Source: Methylomicrobium sp035916875
Lineage (GTDB): Bacteria; Pseudomonadota; Gammaproteobacteria; Methylococcales; Methylomonadaceae
DNA length: 64,000 nucleotides
Assembly (NCBI RefSeq): GCF_035916875.1
Contig: NZ_JAXUHN010000091.1
Coordinates: 1 to 64,000, forward strand
Direction of reading: 5' to 3'
The notes under the pieces are model-generated. The model ran no database searches. It was given only the letters and a program-made list of their open reading frames with translations, and was not told the DNA's origin. Below, piece by piece: positions 49,098-57,799 of the stretch; positions within the stretch are counted from its first letter, which is position 1, and each line of letters begins with the position of its first letter. The translations under genes and the position numbers were made by a program.

Positions 49098-50188
49098 CGC
49101 CCGGGCAGGCCGGCGGCCAAGGCCTTGACCTGCAATAGATAATACGGCGGCTTCGCCTGGGCGTCGCCGCCGTTCAGCGCCGCTGAGCGATGCAGGCGGT
49201 TGACCACAGCGTACAATCGGCCGTCGGGACCGAAACTGAATGAATCCACCCAGGACAATCTCGGGCATTGGGCCAATTGTCGGTAACTGCGGTTCGGGTT
49301 TATCACACCAATGGCGTTATTGGCTAGGTCGCCCAGGTAGATATTGTTGTCGTGGTCAATGCTGATGCCGTCCGAGATGGGTTTATCGCTGTAGCGCTCG
49401 ACCCGGCCTGCCAATGCCTGGGTGGTCAAGGTCTCGTTGACCAAATCGGCCGCTTTGATCCTATAAAGACTGTGGCCGTGCATCGGGCCGAAATACACCC
49501 ATTCGTTATTTAAGTCTTCGGTGATCGGATTGACGCCGATATGTGGCCTGACCAGATTGCCGGAGGTGGTCTTGATCTGTACCGGCACGTTGTCGATGAT
49601 TAGATCGACAGGCTCCGGTATCACGCTAGTATGACCCTCAAGTACCCGCCGCGCAGCGCCGGTCGACAGATTGACGACAATCAGCGCCGCATTGCTACCA
49701 CCGGCCGGATCGCTGATGAAGGCATGATTGCGGGCAGCGTCCAGAGCAAAATCGTTGACAAAAGCATCCTTAGGGGCAATTGGTCCGGGTAGGTAGATTA
49801 AGCGCTGCAGTTTATCGGTTTGGGTATTCCAGCCGACCAGCTTGGGCGTGACACCGCTGCGCATCCCGTTATCCAGCATCCAAACGACACCATTGGAATC
49901 CGAGCGTATGCCCAACACCGAGTCCAGTTTTAACGCCGACCTCGAATCGGCCGCCGCCAACTCCTGGTTGGGAAAAGGCACCAGCTTTTGATTCTTGTAC
50001 TCGACTACCGTGTATTGCGGCTGATAAAACTGATGCAGGCTCATTACGATTCGGCCGCTAGGCGTGGCGGTCACATTGCCAGGCCCCTTATCCAGATTGG
50101 CCAAGATCTCGAAATTGGAATTGCCGTCGGCCATCGCCCGGCAAGCCACCAGTAGCAAGATGGCGCTAAATTTGGTTAAACGATTCAT
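49094..50188 (-). CDS. Secreted Yellow/major royal jelly family protein
   Basis: A 364-aa protein with signal peptide MNRLTKFSAILLLVACRAMA. The propeller-like repeats include LGIRSDSNGVVWMLDNGMRSG, DFALDAARNHAFISDPAGG and ISIDHDNNIYLGDLANNAIGVIN, the pattern of bacterial Yellow/MRJP proteins. The catalytic role of this family in bacteria is not established; related propellers are lactonases or sugar dehydrogenases. It is convergent with lysR (overlapping stops) in the pxm locus. Confidence 0.8.
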   Translation of the reverse strand: MNRLTKFSAILLLVACRAMADGNSNFEILANLDKGPGNVTATPSGRIVMSLHQFYQPQYTVVEYKNQKLVPFPNQELAAADSRSALKLDSVLGIRSDSNGVVWMLDNGMRSGVTPKLVGWNTQTDKLQRLIYLPGPIAPKDAFVNDFALDAARNHAFISDPAGGSNAALIVVNLSTGAARRVLEGHTSVIPEPVDLIIDNVPVQIKTTSGNLVRPHIGVNPITEDLNNEWVYFGPMHGHSLYRIKAADLVNETLTTQALAGRVERYSDKPISDGISIDHDNNIYLGDLANNAIGVINPNRSYRQLAQCPRLSWVDSFSFGPDGRLYAVVNRLHRSAALNGGDAQAKPPYYLLQVKALAAGLPGR

Positions 50189-50459
50189 TGTAATCCCCGT
50201 CAATTGGTTGAATTCCAGCACACCATACTGGATCAATGCCGAGGTGTTAAATGATGTTTATTAATGGTGTCATTTACAAAATTTATGAACGGTGGATAGC
50301 CGTTAAGCAGGGGTTACTGAAGGGGCGGAAGAGAATGACTTTATTACTGTCCGCTCAGTACCATGGACCGGACCCTCAGCGATTTTATATTTGGTTGCTG
50401 TGACTGTCTCAAAATGGCCGACTTCTACCGATGAATAATGCCAATCACCAATGACCGCT

Positions 50460-51830
50460 TTACGCAGGCGACAGGTGACTGATTGCGTTATTTTGAGTGG
50501 CGGCTTTGAACCAGAATTCCAACGAAACTGCCACGCGATTCTGAATGTACATCAGCAACCGGTTCCACAACCGCTTGAATTCCCGGATCAAGCGATCATA
50601 TTCGGATACTGCCGTCGGCGTCCCCTCAGCGGCGCCAGCCGTTGTAGTCGGTTTTGACGTAGGCGTGGCGTCCACGACGATAAAGGTTCCCGGTATCATG
50701 CCCATCCAGCAACTCCAGGACACTACGCCGGCTTCCGGCGGCGTGAATTCGATCACCTGTTTCCCGGGTTTCAATTTGATCCTGAGATCATATTGAGGAA
50801 CGATGATCTCCTTATTGCATTCGTTCAATTGTTTGCCGTCGATCACCCATTTGACCGGAATGCCTTTGCGTAAGGTAAAACGATTCGGCGAAAAACCGGT
50901 TTTCAACACATCCATCGTAATTATTTGTTCGGTCGCTAAAGCCTGCGTTTCGGATGCCACCGGCGCCAACTTCTGCGCCACGCGCGCGACCAGCGTATTA
51001 AAATCGATGCCGGTACCGGTCACCGCCAGCCCCCGGTTCACCATGATCGCCCCCAGAATCATCACGATCACGCCCGAAACCTTCAGCAGTTTTGGCGTCA
51101 GATTAGCCGACAACAAACTGGTCAGAAAACCGAAGCTCATCAGCAGCGGCAAGGTGCCGACGCCGAAAAAAAACAGAATCGTCGCCCCTTCCAACCAACT
51201 GCCGGTGCCGGCGGCCATTACATACATCGCCTGCAGCGGACCGCAAATGATCATCAGGCCGTTTAACAGCCCGATGATGAACGGATTGCTGTGCTTGCGG
51301 TATTCCTTGCCGACGAAACGCATCAAAAACGCCGGCGCCTTGATTTGAAAATGGCCGAGCGCCGGAAACACTTCGAGCATGTGGAGACCGAACAGGATCA
51401 GAAAAATACCCGCCGCCACGCCGATTACGCCCTGCGTAAACGGCGTAAAAGCAATGACCGCGCCGAAGGCACCAAATAACCCGCCGATCAGCGTATAGGA
51501 CAGCGTCTTGCCGATTCCGTACAAGAAATGCGTGCCGTAGGATTGATGTCCCTTGGCGGCGGTTTTGGCGGTATAGCTTAGAATCAGCGGACCGCACATG
51601 CCGACGCAGTGGAAACTGGTCAAAAAACCGATCAGCATAAGCAATCCATAACTGATATCGCGGCCGAGTTTCGGCATCTCGGCATGAGCCATGAACCAAC
51701 TGTCGAGCCAAAGGATAAAGCCGATACCGAACAATGCCAGCGTGACCGCGGTGATTTTTTTCGCGATTTTGCCAATACGGCCCGGTCCCGAATCGGTTTG
51801 GCGAGAATCGGCGCTGTGCTTGATGGCCAT
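50460..51830 (-). CDS. TauE/SafE membrane protein fused to a cupredoxin-like domain
   Basis: A 456-aa protein. Residues about 25-295 form the SafE-type membrane part with FHCVGMCGPLILSY and IICGPLQAMYVMAAG. Residues about 310-390 form a cupredoxin-like domain (KTGFSPNRFTLRKGIPVKWVI, FTPPEAGVVSWSCWMGMIPG) carrying a Cys-Met copper-ligand type loop. The C-terminal tail is low-complexity then helical. This arrangement suggests copper transfer across or at the membrane. It appears monocistronic; the convergent Yellow-family gene is 223 nt away on the same strand downstream. Confidence 0.88.
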   Translation of the reverse strand: MAIKHSADSRQTDSGPGRIGKIAKKITAVTLALFGIGFILWLDSWFMAHAEMPKLGRDISYGLLMLIGFLTSFHCVGMCGPLILSYTAKTAAKGHQSYGTHFLYGIGKTLSYTLIGGLFGAFGAVIAFTPFTQGVIGVAAGIFLILFGLHMLEVFPALGHFQIKAPAFLMRFVGKEYRKHSNPFIIGLLNGLMIICGPLQAMYVMAAGTGSWLEGATILFFFGVGTLPLLMSFGFLTSLLSANLTPKLLKVSGVIVMILGAIMVNRGLAVTGTGIDFNTLVARVAQKLAPVASETQALATEQIITMDVLKTGFSPNRFTLRKGIPVKWVIDGKQLNECNKEIIVPQYDLRIKLKPGKQVIEFTPPEAGVVSWSCWMGMIPGTFIVVDATPTSKPTTTAGAAEGTPTAVSEYDRLIREFKRLWNRLLMYIQNRVAVSLEFWFKAATQNNAISHLSPA

Positions 51831-52081
51831 CGTTATACCCGTTATCGAAGAGAGATTTTGAAGCGGCGGGCCAGCTAATAGGCTATTTCATCATACCTTT
51901 TGTTGTCGGCGCAATTGAACGTTTGCACCGCATCGATGTCTTCCGACTTAATATTTACGACCTTAATATTTACGACATCAATAGGCTTTTTTAGCCCTGT
52001 ATGAAATGACGCATCAGTGTGGAGTTTACCGGCAAGCCTGGCGGCGCTCCGGCTTTTTTACATATAATTCTATTGCTGAAA

Positions 52082-52414
52082 ATGATGACTCAATTAACCA
52101 CAAACATGAATCATGAAATGACCAAACCAAAATCGGACGACGCATCAAGCCCGACGCCACAGGCCGACATGATCGCCAAAGGCGTAGCAACCGGCGTCAT
52201 CGTATCGACCATCATTCATACCGGCCGCGGCATTGTCGGCGCGATGAGCAGAACCCCGATCATCATGTTCGGTCTGGGCGTCGTGACCGGCTATTTCGCG
52301 CACAAATACCGCAAGGAAATCATCTCGGTATCCCACCGCGCGGCCATAGAAAGCGGAAATTTTGTGTTACGGCAGAAAGACCATCTGCACGACCTGATCA
52401 CGGAAGACAGGTAA
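52082..52414 (+). CDS. Small single-span membrane protein, metal-cluster family (paralogue C)
   Basis: A 110-aa protein. A polar N-terminus precedes HTGRGIVGAMSRTPIIMFGL, a glycine-patterned helix and KYRKEIISVSHRA; the end FVLRQKDHLHDLITEDR closely matches FVLQQKENLEDIVAE of the 26431 protein. It is divergent from the SafE-cupredoxin gene, 251 bp away. Start choice is uncertain (ATGs at 52082, 52085, 52109, 52118) and no strong ribosome site is visible. The open frame upstream of 52082 seems non-coding. Confidence 0.7.
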   Translation: MMTQLTTNMNHEMTKPKSDDASSPTPQADMIAKGVATGVIVSTIIHTGRGIVGAMSRTPIIMFGLGVVTGYFAHKYRKEIISVSHRAAIESGNFVLRQKDHLHDLITEDR

Positions 52415-52787
52415 GATGCCGATGCGCCCCAAAATTTGCACTAAGCATTTGGTTATCAATAACTTCGCAAACCCCCCATATTGTCGGGCATGCATGGCGT
52501 ACTTTCTTGGCTAACCGCTCAGGATAACTTTGGAAATAGTACGCGATGCGTACCCCACAACAGCCATTAACACAATGCCGGCGACGCGCCGCATGGGAAT
52601 GTGGTTTAGTTCGATTTCGGCCGTGTTGAATTCGCTGCGTCTACAACGGAGAGGATAGAATCGGATAAAGTCATTTTCGAAAAAACGACTCAGCTCAGGT
52701 TTCGCTGCGCATGAGTGATGCGACCGAGCAAACGGTTGGTAGAAATCCACGACATATGACAGGGACATTTTTCCATCCCCCATACAC
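52415..52787. other. 370-bp gap without supported gene
   Basis: A 92-codon minus frame (52511-52789) overlaps the terminator at 52788 and has no recognised product. Nothing else is visible. Confidence 0.4.
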
Positions 52788-52817
52788 AAAAAACCCAGCC
52801 GTTAAGCTGGGTTTTTT
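52788..52817. terminator. Bidirectional rho-independent terminator
   Basis: AAAAAACCCAGC-CGTTAA-GCTGGGTTTTTT: a perfect 12-bp palindromic stem including both A- and T-runs, so it works on both strands. It lies 42 nt after the stop of the first mini-lipoprotein (minus strand). Confidence 0.92.
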
Positions 52818-52858
52818 GGCATATCCGGTCAGTTTTATTACAAACTTACTGATATTTA

Positions 52859-52978
52859 TTACAAACCTACAGAGGTTGAAGAGCTTGGTCTTTGCTTTTC
52901 GCCATCTTGAGGATCCAAGCAGCCAGTCAAACCAACAATCGTCAGAGTCAGAGCCAGAAGTGCTAAAACTTTCTTCAT
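52859..52978 (-). CDS. 39-aa mini-lipoprotein, copy 1
   Basis: Minus-strand translation: MKKVLALLALTLTIVGLTGC, then LDPQDGEKQRPSSSTSVGL. A textbook lipobox (LTGC) leaves a mature lipopeptide of only about 20 residues. The leader has GGAGGATATTATT directly before ATG. It differs from copy 2 (53102) at a few signal and tail residues; LDPQDGEKQRPSSS is identical. Entericidin-like in size but not in sequence. Function unknown. Confidence 0.85.
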   Translation of the reverse strand: MKKVLALLALTLTIVGLTGCLDPQDGEKQRPSSSTSVGL

Positions 52979-53044
52979 AATAATATCCTCCACAAGGGAT
53001 CAAGTTATTTTTATAGTGAGTGCGCTCAAAAAGAGCACCCGGAT

Positions 53045-53073
53045 TTTATACCATGACTTACTAATTGATGCAA
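53045..53073 (-). promoter_or_regulatory. Sigma-70 promoter of mini-lipoprotein copy 1
   Basis: On the minus strand: TTGCAT, 17 bp, TATAAA, with ATGG preceding the -10. The transcript would start near 53038, giving a leader of about 60 nt. Confidence 0.75.
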
Positions 53074-53101
53074 TAAAACAAACCGAACGCTCGCTCAATA
53101 A

Positions 53102-53221
53102 TTAGAGCGAAACGCTAGAAGAAGAGCTTGGTCTTTGTTTTTCGCCGTCTTGCGGATCCAAGCAACCAGTCAGACCAACAACCATCAGAGCCAGAGCCAA
53201 AACTGAAAGAACTTTTTTCAT
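53102..53221 (-). CDS. 39-aa mini-lipoprotein, copy 2
   Basis: MKKVLSVLALALMVVGLTGC, then LDPQDGEKQRPSSSSSVSL. It has the same length, lipobox, mature core and GGAGGATATTATT leader as copy 1, 123 bp away. It has its own promoter at 53284. The pair looks like a recent tandem duplication of a whole transcription unit with selection on the mature peptide. Confidence 0.85.
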   Translation of the reverse strand: MKKVLSVLALALMVVGLTGCLDPQDGEKQRPSSSSSVSL

Positions 53222-53283
53222 AATAATATCCTCCAAAAATGTTTACATTATTTTTATGTATGCGCCCATAAAAGCACTCGTAA

Positions 53284-53312
53284 TTTATACCATGCCATCG
53301 GCGATCAAGCAA
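53284..53312 (-). promoter_or_regulatory. Sigma-70 promoter of mini-lipoprotein copy 2
   Basis: On the minus strand: TTGCTT, 17 bp, TATAAA, again with GCATGG before the -10. It matches the copy 1 promoter in spacing and in the bases around the -10. Confidence 0.75.
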
Positions 53313-53340
53313 TAAAAAATAGATTTTTGCGATACCGGCA

Positions 53341-55245
53341 TCATATATCGTTGATATTGTTTTGAATTTCTATAGAGATAGCACCGTTTCGCCATGTGGC
53401 GATACCGACATCGCTCCACGGAGCGGAGAAATTCTTGTGCAGTTGATCATCAACCCAATGCGTTGGCGCATCGATTTTTTTCATCTTGATATGGAAAACT
53501 GTGTGATCGAGCCGCAAACCGATTTGTTGCCCCCAAAACGCGGTCACTTTCATAATGAATTTCTTCAGCCGCGTTTCGTTGATCGTCGGCGTCACCGCGA
53601 TGTTCGCCCACATCGAATGCACGCGACCCCAGTTCGGCGCCAGCAACCTGCCCTGCTCGTTCACGAACGGCAGCCATTGCTCGCGGCCCTCTGAGTCGGT
53701 ATAAGTAATCGCGATAATCCGGTCGTAACCGGCAAAATGATCGTGCAGATACAGCGCATGCGGCGCGATACCAAGAAAAAGCTGCGACACCGAGATCAGC
53801 TCGTTGCTGCCCTGGATCACGGCCGCCAACGCCGGATTCTCGGGTTTGTTCAACTTGAAGCGGTACAGAATGCCGTAATGAATCGTGCTGTTCAATTGCA
53901 GCAGGATGATCGCGACCAGGATTTTCGCCAGCTTGCGCGCAAAGGCTTTCGGCTTTTGCTGAGCATACAGCTCGAATACGCGATGGTAATACGTCAGATC
54001 CGGCAAAGGTTCCGCGCTGACGCAGTCGGCGGTACAAGCCACGCGCGCGCGATTATCGGCGATTTGCCGGTATTTTTTCGCGGCCAGATGATAGATGCCC
54101 GGCATTTTCAGCGCCAAGCCCAGAGGGCTGAGGTAACGCATCTTGATCAGTATCTGGATATAAGTGTCCAGCCCGGCGTAGAGCCGGTTGTTCCGGTCCA
54201 GCGCATAGAGATCGGTCAATAGCACCTCCTGGCTCAACGCGTTTAGCGCCGGGTACTGTCCCGCATTGTCCTGCGCGCCTTTGAAGTCGATGCAGCGGAA
54301 AATATCGAAATGATTCAGGATCAGCACGGTCCGGTTGCAGAGCGGGCACAGCTGGTCATAAAACACGGTCAACAGAGGCTCTCCGGCCGTCACGATCCGG
54401 CCGATCCTGCGCCACCAACTGAACGGCACCAGCAGCGTGTAAAAGATCAGCATGCCCATCCCGAACGGATAGATGTTCAACGACAGCGTGATGCCGAGGT
54501 GCAGGCCGATGCCGGCGAACAGATAAACCGGGCGCAAGCGGCTCCGGTTGAAGAAGAACAAAAACGTGAACTGGAAAACCAGGATCGTATAACCGATCGC
54601 CTTGACCAGAGCTTCCTGATTCAGCAACCACGACATATCCAGCGCGGATACATAATAAGGCTGCGTCGAAGGCAGCCAGGAGCCCAAACCGTTGCGCCAA
54701 TGTTCGGCAAACAGCTTATGAATCGCCGAATCGAAATACAAAAAGCCAAGGCAGACCACGACCGGCAGGTAATAGGCCAACGCCGAAACCATAGGTTTAG
54801 TGTAACTGCGGTAATGCCGAAACGGTGTGCTGAGCTTATAGCGCAGCGCGTCGATCGCAAACGCGCGGTCACCCGGCATGAACAGCAGGAAGAAATTGGC
54901 GCCGGTCATGAACATGTCGAAACCGCCGTCAAAATCGCGTTGCATCGGCGTGAAATTGACGAACACGATCCAGAACAGATAATTTGCCAACAGCGAAAAC
55001 CGATAGCGGTAGCCGATCGCGACAAAAAAAGCGACCAATGCCCAAAGGCCGAGAAAAAACGGGATCGTCGGAAATTCGACATCGATATAGGGGATCGGAT
55101 CGAAAATCAAATGATTAAAATAAATTAAAAACAGAACTTCCTGAAGCGTAACCAAGCCGTAAAAAAACCGGAATAAGCCGATGCCGGTCGCGGGAACCTG
55201 CTTGGCGTGCAGGCGATTAATCAGCGAGAGAACAAATTGAAACAT
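53341..55245 (-). CDS. HTTM membrane protein fused to DCC (DUF393) thiol domain
   Basis: A 634-aa protein. Residues 1-290 are a multi-helix HTTM domain, related to vitamin K-dependent gamma-carboxylase (YDMRIL-like region replaced by FTPMQRDFDGGFDMFMTGANF). Residues about 300-410 form a DCC domain with YDQLCPLCNRTVLIL (CxxC). A further membrane segment and a soluble tail (about 445-634) follow. The activity is unknown; the fusion suggests a redox-linked membrane enzyme. The DCC domain may be a thiol-disulfide partner. Confidence 0.85.
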   Translation of the reverse strand: MFQFVLSLINRLHAKQVPATGIGLFRFFYGLVTLQEVLFLIYFNHLIFDPIPYIDVEFPTIPFFLGLWALVAFFVAIGYRYRFSLLANYLFWIVFVNFTPMQRDFDGGFDMFMTGANFFLLFMPGDRAFAIDALRYKLSTPFRHYRSYTKPMVSALAYYLPVVVCLGFLYFDSAIHKLFAEHWRNGLGSWLPSTQPYYVSALDMSWLLNQEALVKAIGYTILVFQFTFLFFFNRSRLRPVYLFAGIGLHLGITLSLNIYPFGMGMLIFYTLLVPFSWWRRIGRIVTAGEPLLTVFYDQLCPLCNRTVLILNHFDIFRCIDFKGAQDNAGQYPALNALSQEVLLTDLYALDRNNRLYAGLDTYIQILIKMRYLSPLGLALKMPGIYHLAAKKYRQIADNRARVACTADCVSAEPLPDLTYYHRVFELYAQQKPKAFARKLAKILVAIILLQLNSTIHYGILYRFKLNKPENPALAAVIQGSNELISVSQLFLGIAPHALYLHDHFAGYDRIIAITYTDSEGREQWLPFVNEQGRLLAPNWGRVHSMWANIAVTPTINETRLKKFIMKVTAFWGQQIGLRLDHTVFHIKMKKIDAPTHWVDDQLHKNFSAPWSDVGIATWRNGAISIEIQNNINDI

Positions 55246-55418
55246 GCGGATGATAGGATTGATCGAAACAACCCGCTACAATGCCAAGAATTGATCGAAA
55301 CATCAAGTCCACAATAAAAGAAAGGTTATCAAAGAGAGCGAAATATAAGGATTAGTCAACAGCTCAGGTAAGGACATCGCCGCAATAAGCATATTCAAAA
55401 CAGCACCGGAGCGTGTCA

Positions 55419-56375
55419 ATGAAAAAGATATTGGTCACCGGCGCGACCGGACAAATCGGATCGGAATTAACGCTGGTCCTGAGGGATCAATACGGCGCGG
55501 AAAACGTGATCGCAGCCGCCTACAATCGGCGGTCGTCCACCGAGTTGCCGGAATCGGGGCCTTTTTACGGGATCGATGTACGCGATACCGATAGCATCGA
55601 ACAGATCGTCGCCGATCATCGTTGCGATACGATCTTTCATCTCGCCGCGCTGTTGTCCGCGGTCGCCGAAGATAGGCCGCAGGAAGCCTGGGACATTAAC
55701 ATGAACGGCCTGATCAATGTGCTGGAAGCCTCCAGAAAGCACCGGTGCTCGGTGTTTTTTCCGAGTTCGATCGGCGCTTTCGGTCCCGGCACGCCGGCAA
55801 ATGATACGCCGCAGGACACGATGCAGCGGCCGACCACGATTTACGGCATCACCAAGGTGTCCGGCGAACTGCTATGCGACTATTATTACCGCCGCTTCGG
55901 CGTCGATACGCGCGGCCTACGTTATCCGGGGCTGATTTCGAGCAAGGTGCTGCCGGGTGGAGGTTCGACCGATTATGCGGTCGAAATTTTTTATGCGGCC
56001 TTAACCGCCCGGCATTACGACTGTTTTTTGAGCGCCGAAACGCAACTGGACATGATGTACATGCCGGATGCGATCGACGCCGCGATCCGGCTGATGAACG
56101 CGGACAACAACACCCTGCGCCACCGCAATGCCTTCAATGTAACCGCAATGAGTTTCACCCCTGCGAAGCTCGCGGCCGAAATCCAAAAGCATATTCCCGA
56201 CTTCACGATCGCTTATGCGATCGATCCGGTGCGCCAGGCCATCGCGTCCTCCTGGCCCAGGCACATGGACGACAGCGCCGCCCGCGCCGAATGGGGCTGG
56301 CAACCGCGCTTCGACCTCGCGGCGATGGTCCGGGATATGCTTGAAAAAATCGCGGTCAAAATACAAAACGGTTAA
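55419..56375 (+). CDS. L-threonine 3-dehydrogenase, SDR type
   Basis: A 318-aa short-chain dehydrogenase/epimerase with NAD loop GATGQIGSEL and catalytic Tyr142/Lys146 (YGITKVSGE). The segments GLRYPGLIS and FNVTAMSFTP match the threonine dehydrogenase subgroup. It oxidises threonine to 2-amino-3-ketobutyrate. The ATG at 55419 has GGAG eight nt upstream. It is followed by kbl with a 12-nt gap, which supports the assignment over a sugar epimerase. Confidence 0.88.
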   Translation: MKKILVTGATGQIGSELTLVLRDQYGAENVIAAAYNRRSSTELPESGPFYGIDVRDTDSIEQIVADHRCDTIFHLAALLSAVAEDRPQEAWDINMNGLINVLEASRKHRCSVFFPSSIGAFGPGTPANDTPQDTMQRPTTIYGITKVSGELLCDYYYRRFGVDTRGLRYPGLISSKVLPGGGSTDYAVEIFYAALTARHYDCFLSAETQLDMMYMPDAIDAAIRLMNADNNTLRHRNAFNVTAMSFTPAKLAAEIQKHIPDFTIAYAIDPVRQAIASSWPRHMDDSAARAEWGWQPRFDLAAMVRDMLEKIAVKIQNG

Positions 56376-56387
56376 CCGGAGGTCAAT

Positions 56388-57611
56388 ATGTCGCTGACAA
56401 AAATTGAAACGCTGCTGCACGCTAAAGTCAATCAACTACAACTTCAGGGCATCGGCAAGGGGCACGAGAAAGTGGTGGCCGGTATCCTGCCGGCGGCGGA
56501 AGGTTTCGGGCCGCGTTATTTGCTGGAAGGTTTCGGCAATAGTCCATATCTGCGCATGAATTCGAATGCCTATCTGGGCCTTGGACTCGATCGACGCGTG
56601 ATCCGCGCCGAGGCCGAAGCGGTCGAAACCTTCGGCGCGGGCCCCGGCGCGGTTCGCTTCATCAGCGGCACCTACCGTCCCCATGTCGAGCTTGAAAAAA
56701 GGCTGGCCGAATTTCACAGCCGCGACGCCGCGATGCTGTTCAGCGCAGCCTATGCGACGATGCTCGGCGTGCTGCCGCAGTTGATCGCGGAGGATACGCT
56801 CGTGGTCAGCGATGCCTTGAATCATAACTGCATCATCAACGCGATCCGGCTCGCCCAACCGGCCCGCAAGGAAGTGTTCGCGCACGGCGATCTCGTCGCG
56901 CTGGACAAAATCCTGGCCGCTTATCGCGGCCAGGTCAAGCGTGTCTGCGTGGTCGTCGATGGTGTCTTCAGCATGCGCGGCGATCATGCGGAACTCGGCA
57001 AAATCGGCGCGATTTGCGGCAACTATGATGAGTCTTATGAGCAAGGCGTCATCACGCTGGTCGATGATTCGCACGGCGTCGGCGCTCTCGGCAGGACCGG
57101 GCGCGGAACCGAGGAAGTCGCCGGAGGCAAGGCCGACATCTTAGTCGGCACGCTCGGCAAGGCTTTTGGGGTGAACGGCGGCTATGTCGTCTCCAGCGCG
57201 GCTGTTATAGCTTATCTTAGGGAAAGCGCGCCGTTATACATCTATTCGAATCCGATCACGCCCGGCGAAGCGGCGGCGGCTCTGTCCGCCTTGCAGATCG
57301 TCGACAGCCGGGAAGGCGTTAATCTGTTGGAAAGATTGCGCGGATTGAGCCTCCGCCTCAGGTCCGGCCTAGAGCGCTTAGGCTTTGAGACCCTGCCTGG
57401 CGAACATCCGATTGTGCCGATTTTGATCCGCGACACCGGCAAAACCTCCGCCCTGGTCGAGCATTTGTTTGCGCACAAGATTCTGGCGACCGGCCTGAAT
57501 TATCCGGTGGTCCCCAAAGGCGAGCAGGAAATCAGGCTGCAGGTTTCCGCCAATCATACCGAAAAGGATTTGGACTATTTGCTGGAGTGCTTGGCGAAAT
57601 TCAAATACTGA
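56388..57611 (+). CDS. kbl: 2-amino-3-ketobutyrate CoA ligase (glycine C-acetyltransferase)
   Basis: A 407-aa PLP enzyme of the alpha-oxoamine synthase family. The motifs are DALNHNCIINAIRLA, VDDSHGVGALGRTGRGTEE and LVGTLGKAFGVNGGYV with PLP Lys258. With the preceding dehydrogenase it converts threonine to glycine and acetyl-CoA. GGAGG lies seven nt before ATG. Sequence alone would also allow another family member; the operon decides. Confidence 0.92.
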   Translation: MSLTKIETLLHAKVNQLQLQGIGKGHEKVVAGILPAAEGFGPRYLLEGFGNSPYLRMNSNAYLGLGLDRRVIRAEAEAVETFGAGPGAVRFISGTYRPHVELEKRLAEFHSRDAAMLFSAAYATMLGVLPQLIAEDTLVVSDALNHNCIINAIRLAQPARKEVFAHGDLVALDKILAAYRGQVKRVCVVVDGVFSMRGDHAELGKIGAICGNYDESYEQGVITLVDDSHGVGALGRTGRGTEEVAGGKADILVGTLGKAFGVNGGYVVSSAAVIAYLRESAPLYIYSNPITPGEAAAALSALQIVDSREGVNLLERLRGLSLRLRSGLERLGFETLPGEHPIVPILIRDTGKTSALVEHLFAHKILATGLNYPVVPKGEQEIRLQVSANHTEKDLDYLLECLAKFKY

Positions 57612-57799
57612 CCCTGCCGAGTTGATTTAATCGCTCAAACAACAAACGGATGCGGCAACATATTGTTACGATCGATTGCGTCGTATAATTGAAATAAATT
57701 TCTCGCTAACTTGCCGTTCCAGAATGGCTCGATTAACATTGCCTGCAGGGTTAGCTCAATCAACATCAACTGCTCCAAATTTAAAAGCGGACAAGATCC

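Noticed and set aside
52511..52789. 92-aa minus-strand frame
   Set aside because: No homologous pattern and no good start; its start abuts the bidirectional terminator.
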